From the NCBI RefSeq assembly GCF_020982545.1, contig NZ_JAJKLK010000003.1:434001-498000 (forward strand): a DNA stretch of 64,000 nucleotides, read 5' to 3'. The notes below the pieces were generated by a model. The model saw nothing but the letters and a program-made list of their open reading frames with translations, did no database searches and was not told where the DNA came from. Numbering within the stretch: position 1 is the first letter of the stretch; each line of letters begins with the position of its first letter. This document shows positions 17,261 through 25,110 of the stretch, in pieces. The position numbers and the translations under genes are program-made. Source of the stretch: Streptomyces sp. MNU76. Its GTDB lineage: Bacteria; Actinomycetota; Actinomycetes; Streptomycetales; Streptomycetaceae.

Positions 17261-18301
17261 TCAGACCGAGCGCGGCGCCCCCGTACTGGCCCGCTCCACC
17301 AGCCGCGTCGACAACTCGGTGCGGGTGCCCTCCGGTTGGTGGCCCTCCATCATCCGCACCAGCAGCCGTAGCGCGGTCTGGGCCATCTCCGAGAGCGGCT
17401 GGCGGACGGTGGTCAGGCGTGGGGACGCCCAGCGGGCCTCGGGAAGGTCGTCGAATCCGACCACGCTGATGTCGTCCGGCACCCGCAGCCCCCGCTCGGC
17501 CAGTGCCTCGTAGACGCCGAGGGCCATCTTGTCCGAGCAGACGAAGACGGCGGTCGGGGGCTCGGGAAGGTCGAGCAGCTGGAGCATCCGGTGCCGGGCG
17601 GTGGTCTCCATGAAGTTGCCGTAGCGGACGTACTCCGGCCGGTACGGCAGACCCGCGGCCGTGAGTGCCGAGCGGTAGCCCGCGACCCGGGCGCTGCTGC
17701 ACATCTTGCGCCGGTAGCCGGCGATCACGGCGATCCGCTCGTGACCCAGGGACAGCAGATGGTCGGTGGCGGTGGTCCCGCCCTGCCAGTTGGCGGCGCC
17801 CACGGACAGGACGCCGGGCGGTGGTTCCAGAACCGGGTCGATCAGCACGAACGGGATGTGGTGCTGGGTGAGCCAGGAGTACTGGGCGGGGGACAGTTCG
17901 GCCAGGTTGAAGAGCACGCCGGCGGAGCCGCGGGCGGTCAGCTTGTCGAACCAGCCGCGTTCGGGGCGGGCGCCCCGGGTGCGCGTCAGGCCGGCCGAGA
18001 CGACGACCTCCAGGCCGGCGTCGTGGGCGGCCTGTTCGACGCCGTGCAGTACGGCGCCCGACCAGGAGCTCTCCAGGGAGTGCACCACCAGGTCGACCAT
18101 GCGGGGCGGCTTGGACGCCTCGAACCGGGGTCTGCGGACATAGCCGAGCCGGTCCAAGGCCTCGGTGACCCGGCGCCTGGTCTCGGGGGCCACGTCCTCA
18201 CGGCCGTTGACCACCTTCGAGGCCGTGGGCACGGACACCCCGGCCTCGCGCGCCACGACCGCCAGCGTCGGCCCGGCCGTCGCGCTCCCGCCACGCACCA
18301 T
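17261..18301 (-). CDS. LacI-family transcriptional regulator
   Basis: 346 aa. The N-terminal HTH and hinge read TLAVVAREAGVSVPTASKVVNGREDVAPETRRRVTEALDRLGY, followed by a periplasmic-binding-protein-like sensor domain ending with ISVVGFDDLPEARWASPRLTTVRQPLSEMAQTALRLL. The start ATG 18299-18301 has GAGGTGGA upstream; a longer frame to 18394 lacks a site. Family members in Streptomyces control sugar or polysaccharide genes and usually repress themselves. A candidate operator, GCAAGCGCTCTC, lies in its upstream region and recurs in the rhamnogalacturonan gene cluster at 34.8 kb, so that locus is a plausible target. Confidence 0.92.
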   Translation of the reverse strand: MVRGGSATAGPTLAVVAREAGVSVPTASKVVNGREDVAPETRRRVTEALDRLGYVRRPRFEASKPPRMVDLVVHSLESSWSGAVLHGVEQAAHDAGLEVVVSAGLTRTRGARPERGWFDKLTARGSAGVLFNLAELSPAQYSWLTQHHIPFVLIDPVLEPPPGVLSVGAANWQGGTTATDHLLSLGHERIAVIAGYRRKMCSSARVAGYRSALTAAGLPYRPEYVRYGNFMETTARHRMLQLLDLPEPPTAVFVCSDKMALGVYEALAERGLRVPDDISVVGFDDLPEARWASPRLTTVRQPLSEMAQTALRLLVRMMEGHQPEGTRTELSTRLVERASTGAPRSV

Positions 18302-18390
18302 CGCGACTCCACCTCTCAGGGCCCCGTCCCGAGGGCCGGTGAAATTTTCGAACAGGGCTGCTCCGCGCACGGCCGATCCCGAGCCGTGTA

Positions 18391-18402
18391 GCAAGCGCTC
18401 TC
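18391..18402. promoter_or_regulatory. LacI-type operator-like motif upstream of the LacI gene
   Basis: GCAAGCGCTCTC with a near-palindromic AAGCGCTC core, 90 nt from the LacI start codon. The 485-nt divergent gap 18302-18786 also holds TTTTCGAACAG (about 18346-18357) and CTTTCGAAACCTCGAACAAG (18467-18486); no gene is apparent in it. Confidence 0.45.
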
Positions 18403-18471
18403 TACGTTAAGCCCAACTCAACACGGCGGGAAGAAGCGGGAATTCGGAGGACCACCTCAACCAAAACTTTC

Positions 18472-18486
18472 GAAACCTCGAACAAG
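18472..18486. promoter_or_regulatory. 15-mer shared with the GH43 promoter region
   Basis: GAAACCTCGAACAAG occurs here and again, identical, at 30315-30329 in the divergent gap before the GH43 genes. In both places other TCGAA-containing stretches lie nearby, which suggests a common regulator. Confidence 0.4.
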
Positions 18487-18786
18487 CGGGCAGGCCAGTG
18501 GGCCACGCGGTGGCGGAGGAGAAGGGAATCGGCCGGGTGCGCTGCGCCGGTCCTATGTGGTGCCGTCGCCCCTCCTCGCCACCGGACGTCCGTCGGGTTC
18601 GTAGTCACCGTGGGACGCCGATGTACGCCAGGTAGCCGCCGCCCCGCCCACCAGCGGTCGCCCCGGCGCGGCCGCCGTCGCCCGAACGGCCGCTCAGGAC
18701 CCCGCACGACCGGAATACCGCGAAGGGATGTGGTGCTCTGAGGGGGACGACGTTCACGAGCGGGCGGCGTGAGGAGCTGGTGCGCG

Positions 18787-20373
18787 ATGACGGCAGACCG
18801 GCAGGGCCCCGTGGTCAGGACGCCGTACGGGGACGTACGCGGCATGTACGAGTACGGGGGCGGGGACGGTCGCGGGGACCCGATCGCGGTGTTCCGGGGC
18901 GTCCCGTACGCGGCCCGCCCTTCGGCCCCGCCGGTTCCTCCCGCCCTCCCCGCCCGAGCCCTGGTCGGGGTGCGGGACGCCCTCGTCTTCGGGCCGACGC
19001 CTCCGAAACCGCCGTACTCGGAGGCGTTTGCCCGCTATCTGTCGGACCCCGTCGTCCCGGGCGACGACTGCCTCAACCTGAACGTGTGGACACCTGAGCC
19101 GGGCCCCGGGGCGCGGCTGCCGGTTCTGGTCTGGCTCCACGGCGGCGCCCTCACCCGGGGTTCGTCGGCGGTCCCGGTCTACGACGGCGCCGCCTTCGCC
19201 CGGGACGGGGTGGTGCTGGTCTCCCTCAACTACCGCCTGGGCGTGGAGGGTTACGGCCTCTTCCCGGACGCCCCGGCCAACCTCGGGCTGCGTGACCAGC
19301 TGGCCGCGCTGGAGTGGGTGCGGGACGCGATCGCGGCGTTCGGCGGTGATCCGGACCGGGTGACCCTGGCCGGCCAGTCGGCGGGCGCCATCAGCGTCGG
19401 CGCGCTGCTGGCGATGCCCCGCGCCCGGGGCCTGTTCCGGAGGGCGGTGCTGCAGAGCGGGCCGCCGGAGGCCCTGGACCGCGACAAGGTGCGCCGGATG
19501 GTCCGCCGGATGGCGAACCGGCTCAAGGTGCCGGCGACCGCCGCGGCCTTCGCCGCCGTGGACCGGACCGCGCTCGCCGAGGCGCAGGCCGAGGTCGGCC
19601 GCCTCAGCAGCCCGGTGCTCGGCGGCCCCGCCTTCGGCATCGTCGTCGACGGCGACCTGCTGCCCACCGACCCGCTCCAGGCGCTGACCGAGCACGGCGC
19701 GGCTCCGGGCATCGACCTCCTCATGGGCTGGACCCGCGACGAGCACCGCCTCTGGCTCGTCCCCGGCGGCCTCCAGGAACGCGTCGACCGCCTCGGGACG
19801 GTCGCGCTGGCCGGCGCCCGCGCCCGCTGCCACTGCGGCCCCGAGGTCCCGCGCGCCTACCGCGACCTCCACCCTGACAAGGGCACCGCCGACCTGGTGG
19901 GTCAGCTGGTCACCGACCACCTGCTCCGGGTCCCCCTGCACCGGGTGGCGGACGCCCGCGTCGACCACGCCCGGTCCTACGTCTACGAGTTCGCCTGGTC
20001 CTCCGGCATCCCCGCCCTCGGCTCCTGCCACGCCCTCGAACTCGGCTTCGTCTTCGACACCGGCGACATCGCCGCCTCCGCCAAGCTCGCCGGCGAGCAC
20101 GCCCCCCGCGACCTCGCCACCGCCCTGCACGGCGCCTGGGTCCGCTTCGCGACGGCGGGCGACCCGGCCTGGCCGGTCTGGGACCACACCCATCCGGTCC
20201 GTGTCTTCGACTCCCCGGAGGCCGGGACCGTCGTCCACGGCCCCTACGACCCCGAGCTCGTCCTCTGGGCCGCGGACGCGGGGCGGCCGCGCAGGATCCA
20301 GGGCGCCGGCACCTTCGTCACTTCCGGCGGAGGTCCGCTGCCGGCCCTGCGCCGCTTCCGGCGCAGCCCCTGA
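18787..20373 (+). CDS. Type-B carboxylesterase/lipase
   Basis: 528 aa, the full length of bacterial type-B carboxylesterases (alpha/beta hydrolase fold). Family signatures: DDCLNLNVWTP, the oxyanion-hole LVWLHGGAL, the nucleophile elbow VTLAGQSAGAISVG (Ser in GQSAG), and a C-terminal catalytic His in GSCHALELGFVF. There is no signal peptide, so it is probably cytoplasmic. The start ATG 18787 is ten bases after GAGGAG; an in-frame GTG at 18769 is the alternative. It is divergent from the LacI regulator and could be under its control, but no substrate can be inferred. Confidence 0.9.
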   Translation: MTADRQGPVVRTPYGDVRGMYEYGGGDGRGDPIAVFRGVPYAARPSAPPVPPALPARALVGVRDALVFGPTPPKPPYSEAFARYLSDPVVPGDDCLNLNVWTPEPGPGARLPVLVWLHGGALTRGSSAVPVYDGAAFARDGVVLVSLNYRLGVEGYGLFPDAPANLGLRDQLAALEWVRDAIAAFGGDPDRVTLAGQSAGAISVGALLAMPRARGLFRRAVLQSGPPEALDRDKVRRMVRRMANRLKVPATAAAFAAVDRTALAEAQAEVGRLSSPVLGGPAFGIVVDGDLLPTDPLQALTEHGAAPGIDLLMGWTRDEHRLWLVPGGLQERVDRLGTVALAGARARCHCGPEVPRAYRDLHPDKGTADLVGQLVTDHLLRVPLHRVADARVDHARSYVYEFAWSSGIPALGSCHALELGFVFDTGDIAASAKLAGEHAPRDLATALHGAWVRFATAGDPAWPVWDHTHPVRVFDSPEAGTVVHGPYDPELVLWAADAGRPRRIQGAGTFVTSGGGPLPALRRFRRSP

Positions 20374-20405
20374 GACCGGCCCCGTCCGCGGACGGCCGGC
20401 CGCCG

Positions 20406-21161
20406 CTACCCGTGGTCCGCGGCCGGTTCGGCGGTGCCGTCCGTGGACGTCCGGGGTTTGGTGTGCAGGATCTCGCGGGCCTGCTCGGCGGCGCGGGTGG
20501 TGTTCTCGCTGACGAAGTCGAGAAAGCGGGCGACGTTCTCCAGACGGGCGCCGGCGGGAGTGCCGGGGCCGAGGACGCCGACCCCCTGGCGGGCGGTCTC
20601 GACGACCTGGGCGATGCCGCGGGCGCTGGCGATCATCGACTGGTACCAGACGTCGTCGTCGACGATGTAGCGCTCCCGGCGGCGTTCGCCCTGCTCCCGG
20701 CGGACCATGCCCTGGCTGTCGAGGAACGCGATCGCCTTCGAGATGGAGGCCGGGCTGACCTGGAGCCGCTGGGCCAGTTCTGCCGCGGTGAGGCTGCCGC
20801 TGTCGGTGAGGGTGAGGCAGGCCATCACCCGGGCCATCATCGTGGGCATGCCCGAGGCCATCATGACGTGGGTGAACGTCTCCTCGTACTCGCGTACGGC
20901 CTCGGTGTCGCGGCCGGGAACCTGCTCGGGGGTCTGTGCGGCCCGGGGCGTGGTCCGGCGGCGCCGGTGGGCGCCGCGTTCGGTGGCGCGGTGGGCCAGG
21001 TCGGCGCGGTAGGCGGTGGGGCCGCCGTTGCGCATCACCTCACGCGTGATCGTCGAGGTGGGGCGCTCCAGGCGTCGGGCGATCTCCGCGTAGGCGAGGC
21101 CGTCGGCTAGCCCTAGAGCGATCTGCTGGCGTTCCTGCTGGGTGAGCCTGCCTCCCGGCAT
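20406..21161 (-). CDS. GbsR/MarR-like regulator with an IS30-type N-terminal HTH
   Basis: 251 aa with two DNA-binding modules. Residues 5-45 (LTQQERQQIALGLADGLAYAEIARRLERPTSTITREVMRNG) look like the HTH of IS30-family transposases; after an Arg-rich linker, residues 85-170 form a winged helix of the MarR/GbsR type (SLTAAELAQRLQVSPASISKAIAFLDSQGMVRREQGERRRERYIVDDD). The start ATG 21159-21161 follows GAAGGAG. It is divergent from a DUF4097 gene and an ABC exporter and overlaps its own operator region, so autoregulation and repression of the exporter are likely. Confidence 0.88.
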   Translation of the reverse strand: MPGGRLTQQERQQIALGLADGLAYAEIARRLERPTSTITREVMRNGGPTAYRADLAHRATERGAHRRRRTTPRAAQTPEQVPGRDTEAVREYEETFTHVMMASGMPTMMARVMACLTLTDSGSLTAAELAQRLQVSPASISKAIAFLDSQGMVRREQGERRRERYIVDDDVWYQSMIASARGIAQVVETARQGVGVLGPGTPAGARLENVARFLDFVSENTTRAAEQAREILHTKPRTSTDGTAEPAADHG

Positions 21162-21198
21162 CGCTGTCTCCTTCGTGCTGCGTGGTGCGCCGACGCCG

Positions 21199-21228
21199 AC
21201 TATAGCGTTCACGCCCAATTCATTGCAA
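21199..21228 (-). promoter_or_regulatory. Promoter of the MarR-like regulator
   Basis: On the minus strand TTGCAA (21223-21228) and TATAGT (21199-21204) are 18 nt apart, and TATAGT is 37 nt before the start codon. The -35 box coincides with one of the repeated GTTGC/GCAAC sites, which fits autorepression. Confidence 0.6.
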
Positions 21229-21344
21229 CGCTTCGAGTGGGGATGTTGCGTTACTCGCGAGCCCGTTGCAACGAAATTGCTACTTTGACCTGCAGAAAAG
21301 GCATATCTGTGCAACAAGAGTGTTGCTGGAACTTCGAACGCAAC
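21223..21344. promoter_or_regulatory. Cluster of GTTGC/GCAAC operator-like sites
   Basis: Six to seven copies of GTTGC or its complement lie within 120 nt: near 21223-21229, 21245-21249, a palindromic GTTGCAAC at 21265-21272, 21276-21280, 21311-21315, 21322-21326 and 21340-21344. They occupy the divergent promoter region between the regulator and the exporter operon. Confidence 0.55.
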
Positions 21345-21442
21345 GTAGCTTTTCTGTTGTCGGAAACGAAGCGCGAACGGCGAGAGCCGAAGAGCAGAGT
21401 CGAAGAGCAAGAGCCGAAGCGCGACAGCTGAAGGAGAGCACC

Positions 21443-22114
21443 ATGCAGAAGTTCGAGACCCCCGCCCCGATCTCCGCCGTCCTGAACATCCCCGCCGGGC
21501 GCGTGCGGCTCATCGCCGCCGACCGGGCCGACACCACCGTCGACGTCCGGCCCGCCGACGCCGCCAAGGGCCGGGACGTCAGGGCCGCCGAACGGACCAC
21601 GGTCGACTACCGCGACGGAGTGCTGCGGATCCAGGCCCCGGCGGCGAAGAACGAACTCCTCGGCCCCTCCGGAAGTCTGGAGGTGACCGTCCAACTGCCC
21701 GCCGGCTCCCATGTCGAGGCCAAGGCGGCCGCCGCCGAGTTCCGCGGCGTCGGGCGGCTGGGCGACGTCGCCATCGACGGCGCGCACGGCCAGGTCAAGC
21801 TCGACGAGGCGGCCAGCGCCCGCCTGAACATCCTGGCCGGTGACGCACTGGTCGGCCGCCTGGACGGCTCCGCCGACATCACCAGCGGCAAGGGCGACCT
21901 GCGCATCACCGAGGCCGCCGGCGGCACCGTCACCCTGCACACCGGGTACGGCGAGATCTCCGTCGGCGCCGCCACCGGCGCCTCGGCCTCCCTGGACGCC
22001 GGCACCTCCTACGGCCGTATCCACAACTCGCTCCGGAACAGCGGGGGCACCGGCGCCCGCCTCGACATCCACGCGACCACCGGCTACGGCGACATCACCG
22101 CCCGCAGCCTCTGA
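21443..22114 (+). CDS. DUF4097-family beta-strand-repeat protein
   Basis: 223 aa, start ATG 21443 after AAGGAGAG. No signal peptide or membrane segment. The sequence is a run of short beta strands (VLNIPAGRVRLIAADRADTTVDVRP..., LEVTVQLPAGSHVEAKAAAAEFRGVG, GDLRITEAAGGTVTLHTGYGEISVG) ending HATTGYGDITARSL, the putative adhesin/DUF4097 beta-solenoid pattern. It is first in a three-gene operon with DrrA- and DrrB-like exporter genes, a combination frequent in Streptomyces. What it does for the exporter is unknown. Confidence 0.87.
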   Translation: MQKFETPAPISAVLNIPAGRVRLIAADRADTTVDVRPADAAKGRDVRAAERTTVDYRDGVLRIQAPAAKNELLGPSGSLEVTVQLPAGSHVEAKAAAAEFRGVGRLGDVAIDGAHGQVKLDEAASARLNILAGDALVGRLDGSADITSGKGDLRITEAAGGTVTLHTGYGEISVGAATGASASLDAGTSYGRIHNSLRNSGGTGARLDIHATTGYGDITARSL

Positions 22115-22140
22115 CGACCCCGGAAAGGGCGACACCCACC

Positions 22141-23094
22141 ATGACGAACCAGGCCATCGCGGCACGCGGGCTGCGCAAGGCGTACGGCGAGAAGACCGTC
22201 CTCGACGGTGTCGACCTGACCGTCCCCGAGGGAACGATCTTCTCCCTGCTCGGCCCGAACGGCGCCGGCAAGACCACCGCCGTCAAGATCCTCTCCACGC
22301 TCGTCACCCCGGACGCCGGCGAGATCCGGGTCGGCGGCCACCAGCACCCCCAGGCCATCCGCTCCGTGATCGGGGTGACCGGACAGTTCTCCGCCGTCGA
22401 CGGGCTGATCACCGGTGAGGAGAACATGCTCCTCATGGCGGACCTGCACCACCTGTCCAGGAAGGAGGGAGGCCGGGTCGCCGCCGATCTGCTGGAGCGC
22501 TTCGACCTCACCGAGGCCGCGCGCAAGCCCGCCTCCACCTACTCGGGCGGCATGAAGCGCCGGCTCGACATCGCCATGACCCTGGTCGGCGGCCCGCGGA
22601 TCATCTTCCTCGACGAGCCGACCACCGGCCTCGACCCACGCAGCCGCCACACCATGTGGCAGATCATCCGCGAGCTGGTCTCCGACGGCGTCACCGTCTT
22701 CCTCACCACCCAGTACCTGGAGGAGGCCGACGAACTCGCCGACCGCATCGCGGTGTTGAACGGCGGTCGGATCGTGGCCGAGGGCACCGCCGACGAACTG
22801 AAGCGGCAGATACCCGGGGGCCACGTCCGCCTCCGCTTCGCCGACCCGGCCGCCTACCGCTCCGCCGCCTCCGCGCTGCGCGAGGTCACCCGGGACGACG
22901 AGGCTCTCGCCCTGCAGCTCCCCAGCGGCGGCACCCAGCGCGAACTGCGCGCCGTGCTGGACCGGTTGGACGCCGCAGGCGTCGAGGCCGACGAACTCAC
23001 CGTGCACACCCCCGACCTCGACGACGTGTTCTTCGCCCTGACCGGCACCGGCGTCCCCACCCCGCAGAACCAGTCCAAGGAGACCGTCCGATGA
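22141..23094 (+). CDS. DrrA-like ABC exporter ATPase
   Basis: 317 aa, single nucleotide-binding domain of the daunorubicin-resistance (DrrA) family. Walker A GPNGAGKTTAVK, signature YSGGMKRRLDIAMTLVGGP, Walker B IIFLDEPTTGLDPRSR and the H-loop in FLTTQYLEEADELADRI are intact. The C-terminal 90 residues carry the family's regulatory extension. It sits 26 nt after the DUF4097 gene, and its TGA overlaps the permease ATG (23091-23094), so ATPase and permease should be made in equal amounts. Such pairs export antibiotics or lipids; the cargo here is unknown. Confidence 0.93.
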   Translation: MTNQAIAARGLRKAYGEKTVLDGVDLTVPEGTIFSLLGPNGAGKTTAVKILSTLVTPDAGEIRVGGHQHPQAIRSVIGVTGQFSAVDGLITGEENMLLMADLHHLSRKEGGRVAADLLERFDLTEAARKPASTYSGGMKRRLDIAMTLVGGPRIIFLDEPTTGLDPRSRHTMWQIIRELVSDGVTVFLTTQYLEEADELADRIAVLNGGRIVAEGTADELKRQIPGGHVRLRFADPAAYRSAASALREVTRDDEALALQLPSGGTQRELRAVLDRLDAAGVEADELTVHTPDLDDVFFALTGTGVPTPQNQSKETVR

Positions 23095-23900
23095 GCGCCC
23101 CGCCCCCCGCCCGCCCGAACCCCGCCGCCCTCGCCGTCCGTGACTCCTCGACGATGCTGCGCCGCAACCTCCTGCACGCGCGGCGCTACCCCTCCCTCAC
23201 GCTCAACCTGCTGCTGACCCCGATCATGCTGCTGCTGCTCTTCGTCTACATCTTCGGCGACGTGATGAGCGCGGGCATCGGCGGCAGCGACCGCTCCGAC
23301 TACATCGCCTACATCGTCCCGGGCATCCTGATGATGACCATCGGCGGCACCGTCGTCGGGACCGCGGTGTCGGTCGCCACCGACATGAACGAGGGCATCA
23401 TCGCCCGCTTCCGCACCATGGCGATCCACCGCGGTTCCGTCCTCGTCGGGCATGTCGCCGGCAGCGTGCTGCAGTGCGTCGCCAGTGTGGTGCTCGTCGG
23501 TGGCGTGGGTGTCGCCATCGGCTTCCGTTCCGTCGACGCCTCGGTCCTGGAGTGGCTGGCGGCGTTCGGGCTGCTCGCGCTGTTCTCCCTGGCGCTCACC
23601 TGGATCGCGGTCGGTATGGGTCTGTCCAGCCCGAACGCGGAGGCGGCCGCCAACAGCGCGCAGCCGCTGGTCCTGCTGCCGCTGATCTCCAGCGCGTTCA
23701 TCCCGGCCGACACGATGCCGGGCTGGTTCCGGCCGATCGCCGAGTACCAGCCCTTCACTCCCGCCATCGAGACCCTGCGCGGACTGCTCCTCGGCACCGA
23801 GATCGGCCACAACGGCTGGCTCGCCGTGGCCTGGTGCCTGGGCCTCGCGGTTCTCGGCTACTTCTGGTCGACCTCGAAGTACGGCAGCGAGGCGAAGTAG
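23091..23900 (+). CDS. DrrB-like ABC-2 type exporter permease
   Basis: 269 aa with six predicted membrane segments (for example SLTLNLLLTPIMLLLLFVYIFGDVM and YIVPGILMMTIGGTVVGTAV) and the ABC-2 motif GLSSPNAEAAANSAQPLVLLPLISSAFIPADTMPGWFRPIAEYQPFTP. The ATGA overlap with the ATPase gene indicates coupling. It is last in the operon, followed by a short GC-rich hairpin. Confidence 0.93.
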   Translation: MSAPPPARPNPAALAVRDSSTMLRRNLLHARRYPSLTLNLLLTPIMLLLLFVYIFGDVMSAGIGGSDRSDYIAYIVPGILMMTIGGTVVGTAVSVATDMNEGIIARFRTMAIHRGSVLVGHVAGSVLQCVASVVLVGGVGVAIGFRSVDASVLEWLAAFGLLALFSLALTWIAVGMGLSSPNAEAAANSAQPLVLLPLISSAFIPADTMPGWFRPIAEYQPFTPAIETLRGLLLGTEIGHNGWLAVAWCLGLAVLGYFWSTSKYGSEAK

Positions 23901-23920
23901 ACCCCGGAGCCCGGCCGCCC

Positions 23921-23951
23921 CGCGCCCCCCAGGGGCGCGGGGAACTGCGCG
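23921..23951 (+). terminator. Hairpin built from the GGGGCGCGGGGAACTGCGCG repeat
   Basis: CGCGCCCC (23921-23928) pairs with GGGGCGCG (23932-23939) across a 3-nt loop, 20 nt after the exporter permease stop. The right arm is the beginning of a full copy of the dispersed repeat (23932-23951). Confidence 0.6.
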
Positions 23952-24022
23952 TTCAGCCCCCACACACCCCCTACGCACCCACGCACCCACACGCGGCCAC
24001 GCACGGCGGACGCCCCGGCCGG

Positions 24023-24976
24023 TCAGCCCAGGGACTTCGCGATGGCCGCGATCGCTTCGGGACCCACCCGGCAGCACCCGCCGATCAGCCGGGCCCCGGC
24101 CGCCCGCCACGCCTCCACCTGCTCGGTCGTGAACGTCGACCGCCCGGTCCAGGCCCTGGTCGACGCGTCCCAGGTCTCGCCGCTGTTCGGGTACACCACC
24201 ACCGGCTTGCCGGTGACCCGCGCGGCCGTCTCGATCGCGCCGTCCACATCGTCGGGCGAGCAGCAGTTCACGCCCACGGCGACGATCTCCTCGGCGTCGG
24301 CGGCGAGCGCGAAGGCCTCCTCCAGCGGCTGACCGGCGCGGGTGCGGTCACCGGCGACGGTGTACGACAGCCAGGCGGGCACGTCCAGACCCCGGACCGC
24401 CCGCAGCAGCGCCTCGGCCTCGTCGGTGTCCGGGATCGTCTCCAGCGCGAGGACGTCAGGGTGGGTGGTGGCCAGCGCCTCCAGCCGGGGCCGGTGGAAC
24501 CGCTCCAGCTCGGCCACGCTCAGCCCGTACCGTCCCCGGTACTCGGAGCCGTCCGCCAGCATCGCCCCGTACGGGCCGACCGAGGCGGCTGTCAGCAGCG
24601 GGCGCGTGATGCCCCGCGCCTGCGCCTCCACCGCCGCGTCGACGGCCAACTCGACGCTCAGCGCCATGAGTTCGGCAGCCCGCTCGCGCCCGATGCCACG
24701 CCCCGCGAAACCCTCGAAGGTGGCCTGGTAGCTGGAGGTGATCGCCACGCTCGCGCCCGCCTCGAAGTAGGCGAGATGGGCCTCGGTGATCGCCTCCGGC
24801 CGCTCCGCGAGCAGCCGCGCCGACCACAGCGCGTCGCTCAGGTCGTGCCCGGCCGACTCCAACTGGTTGGACATGCCGCCGTCCAGGACGAGGACGTCGG
24901 CGGCGAGGGCCGAGGCGAAGGGGCCGACGCGGGGACCGGGGACGTGGGAGAAGCTGCCGGGTGCGTTGCTGGTCAT
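24023..24976 (-). CDS. mmuM: Homocysteine S-methyltransferase
   Basis: 317 aa of the MmuM family, which transfers a methyl group from S-methylmethionine (or S-adenosylmethionine) to homocysteine to give methionine. Zinc-ligand cysteines are visible in VGVNCCSPDDV and in the C-terminal IGGCCRVGPEAI, the two family landmarks; the N-terminal VLDGGMSNQLESAGHDL is also typical. The start ATG 24974-24976 has TACCGT seven bases upstream, so the message is probably leaderless; the longer frame to 25096 crosses the permease promoter. It is divergent from an amino-acid permease, echoing the mmuP-mmuM pairing of E. coli. Confidence 0.92.
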   Translation of the reverse strand: MTSNAPGSFSHVPGPRVGPFASALAADVLVLDGGMSNQLESAGHDLSDALWSARLLAERPEAITEAHLAYFEAGASVAITSSYQATFEGFAGRGIGRERAAELMALSVELAVDAAVEAQARGITRPLLTAASVGPYGAMLADGSEYRGRYGLSVAELERFHRPRLEALATTHPDVLALETIPDTDEAEALLRAVRGLDVPAWLSYTVAGDRTRAGQPLEEAFALAADAEEIVAVGVNCCSPDDVDGAIETAARVTGKPVVVYPNSGETWDASTRAWTGRSTFTTEQVEAWRAAGARLIGGCCRVGPEAIAAIAKSLG

Positions 24977-25035
24977 GCCGTCGACGGTAGTCGAGGTGCC
25001 TGGACCGCCCCGAGTGTGTCCAGTACATGAACAGA

Positions 25036-25066
25036 TTGACCACCATGTGGACCACGGCGGTACGAT
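25036..25066 (+). promoter_or_regulatory. Candidate promoter of the permease gene
   Basis: TTGACC (25036-25041) and TACGAT (25061-25066) with a 19-nt spacer, 45 nt before the ATG at 25111. Confidence 0.5.
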
Positions 25067-25110
25067 CACGCCCTCCCCGTCCCCACCCCGCCCCATCCCC
25101 GGGAACCGTC

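Noticed and set aside
14171..17371. A 1066-codon open frame on the plus strand
   Set aside because: Beyond the lipoprotein part it is antisense to the sulfatase gene and reads as low-complexity Arg/Gly/Val-rich sequence, the usual GC-rich shadow.
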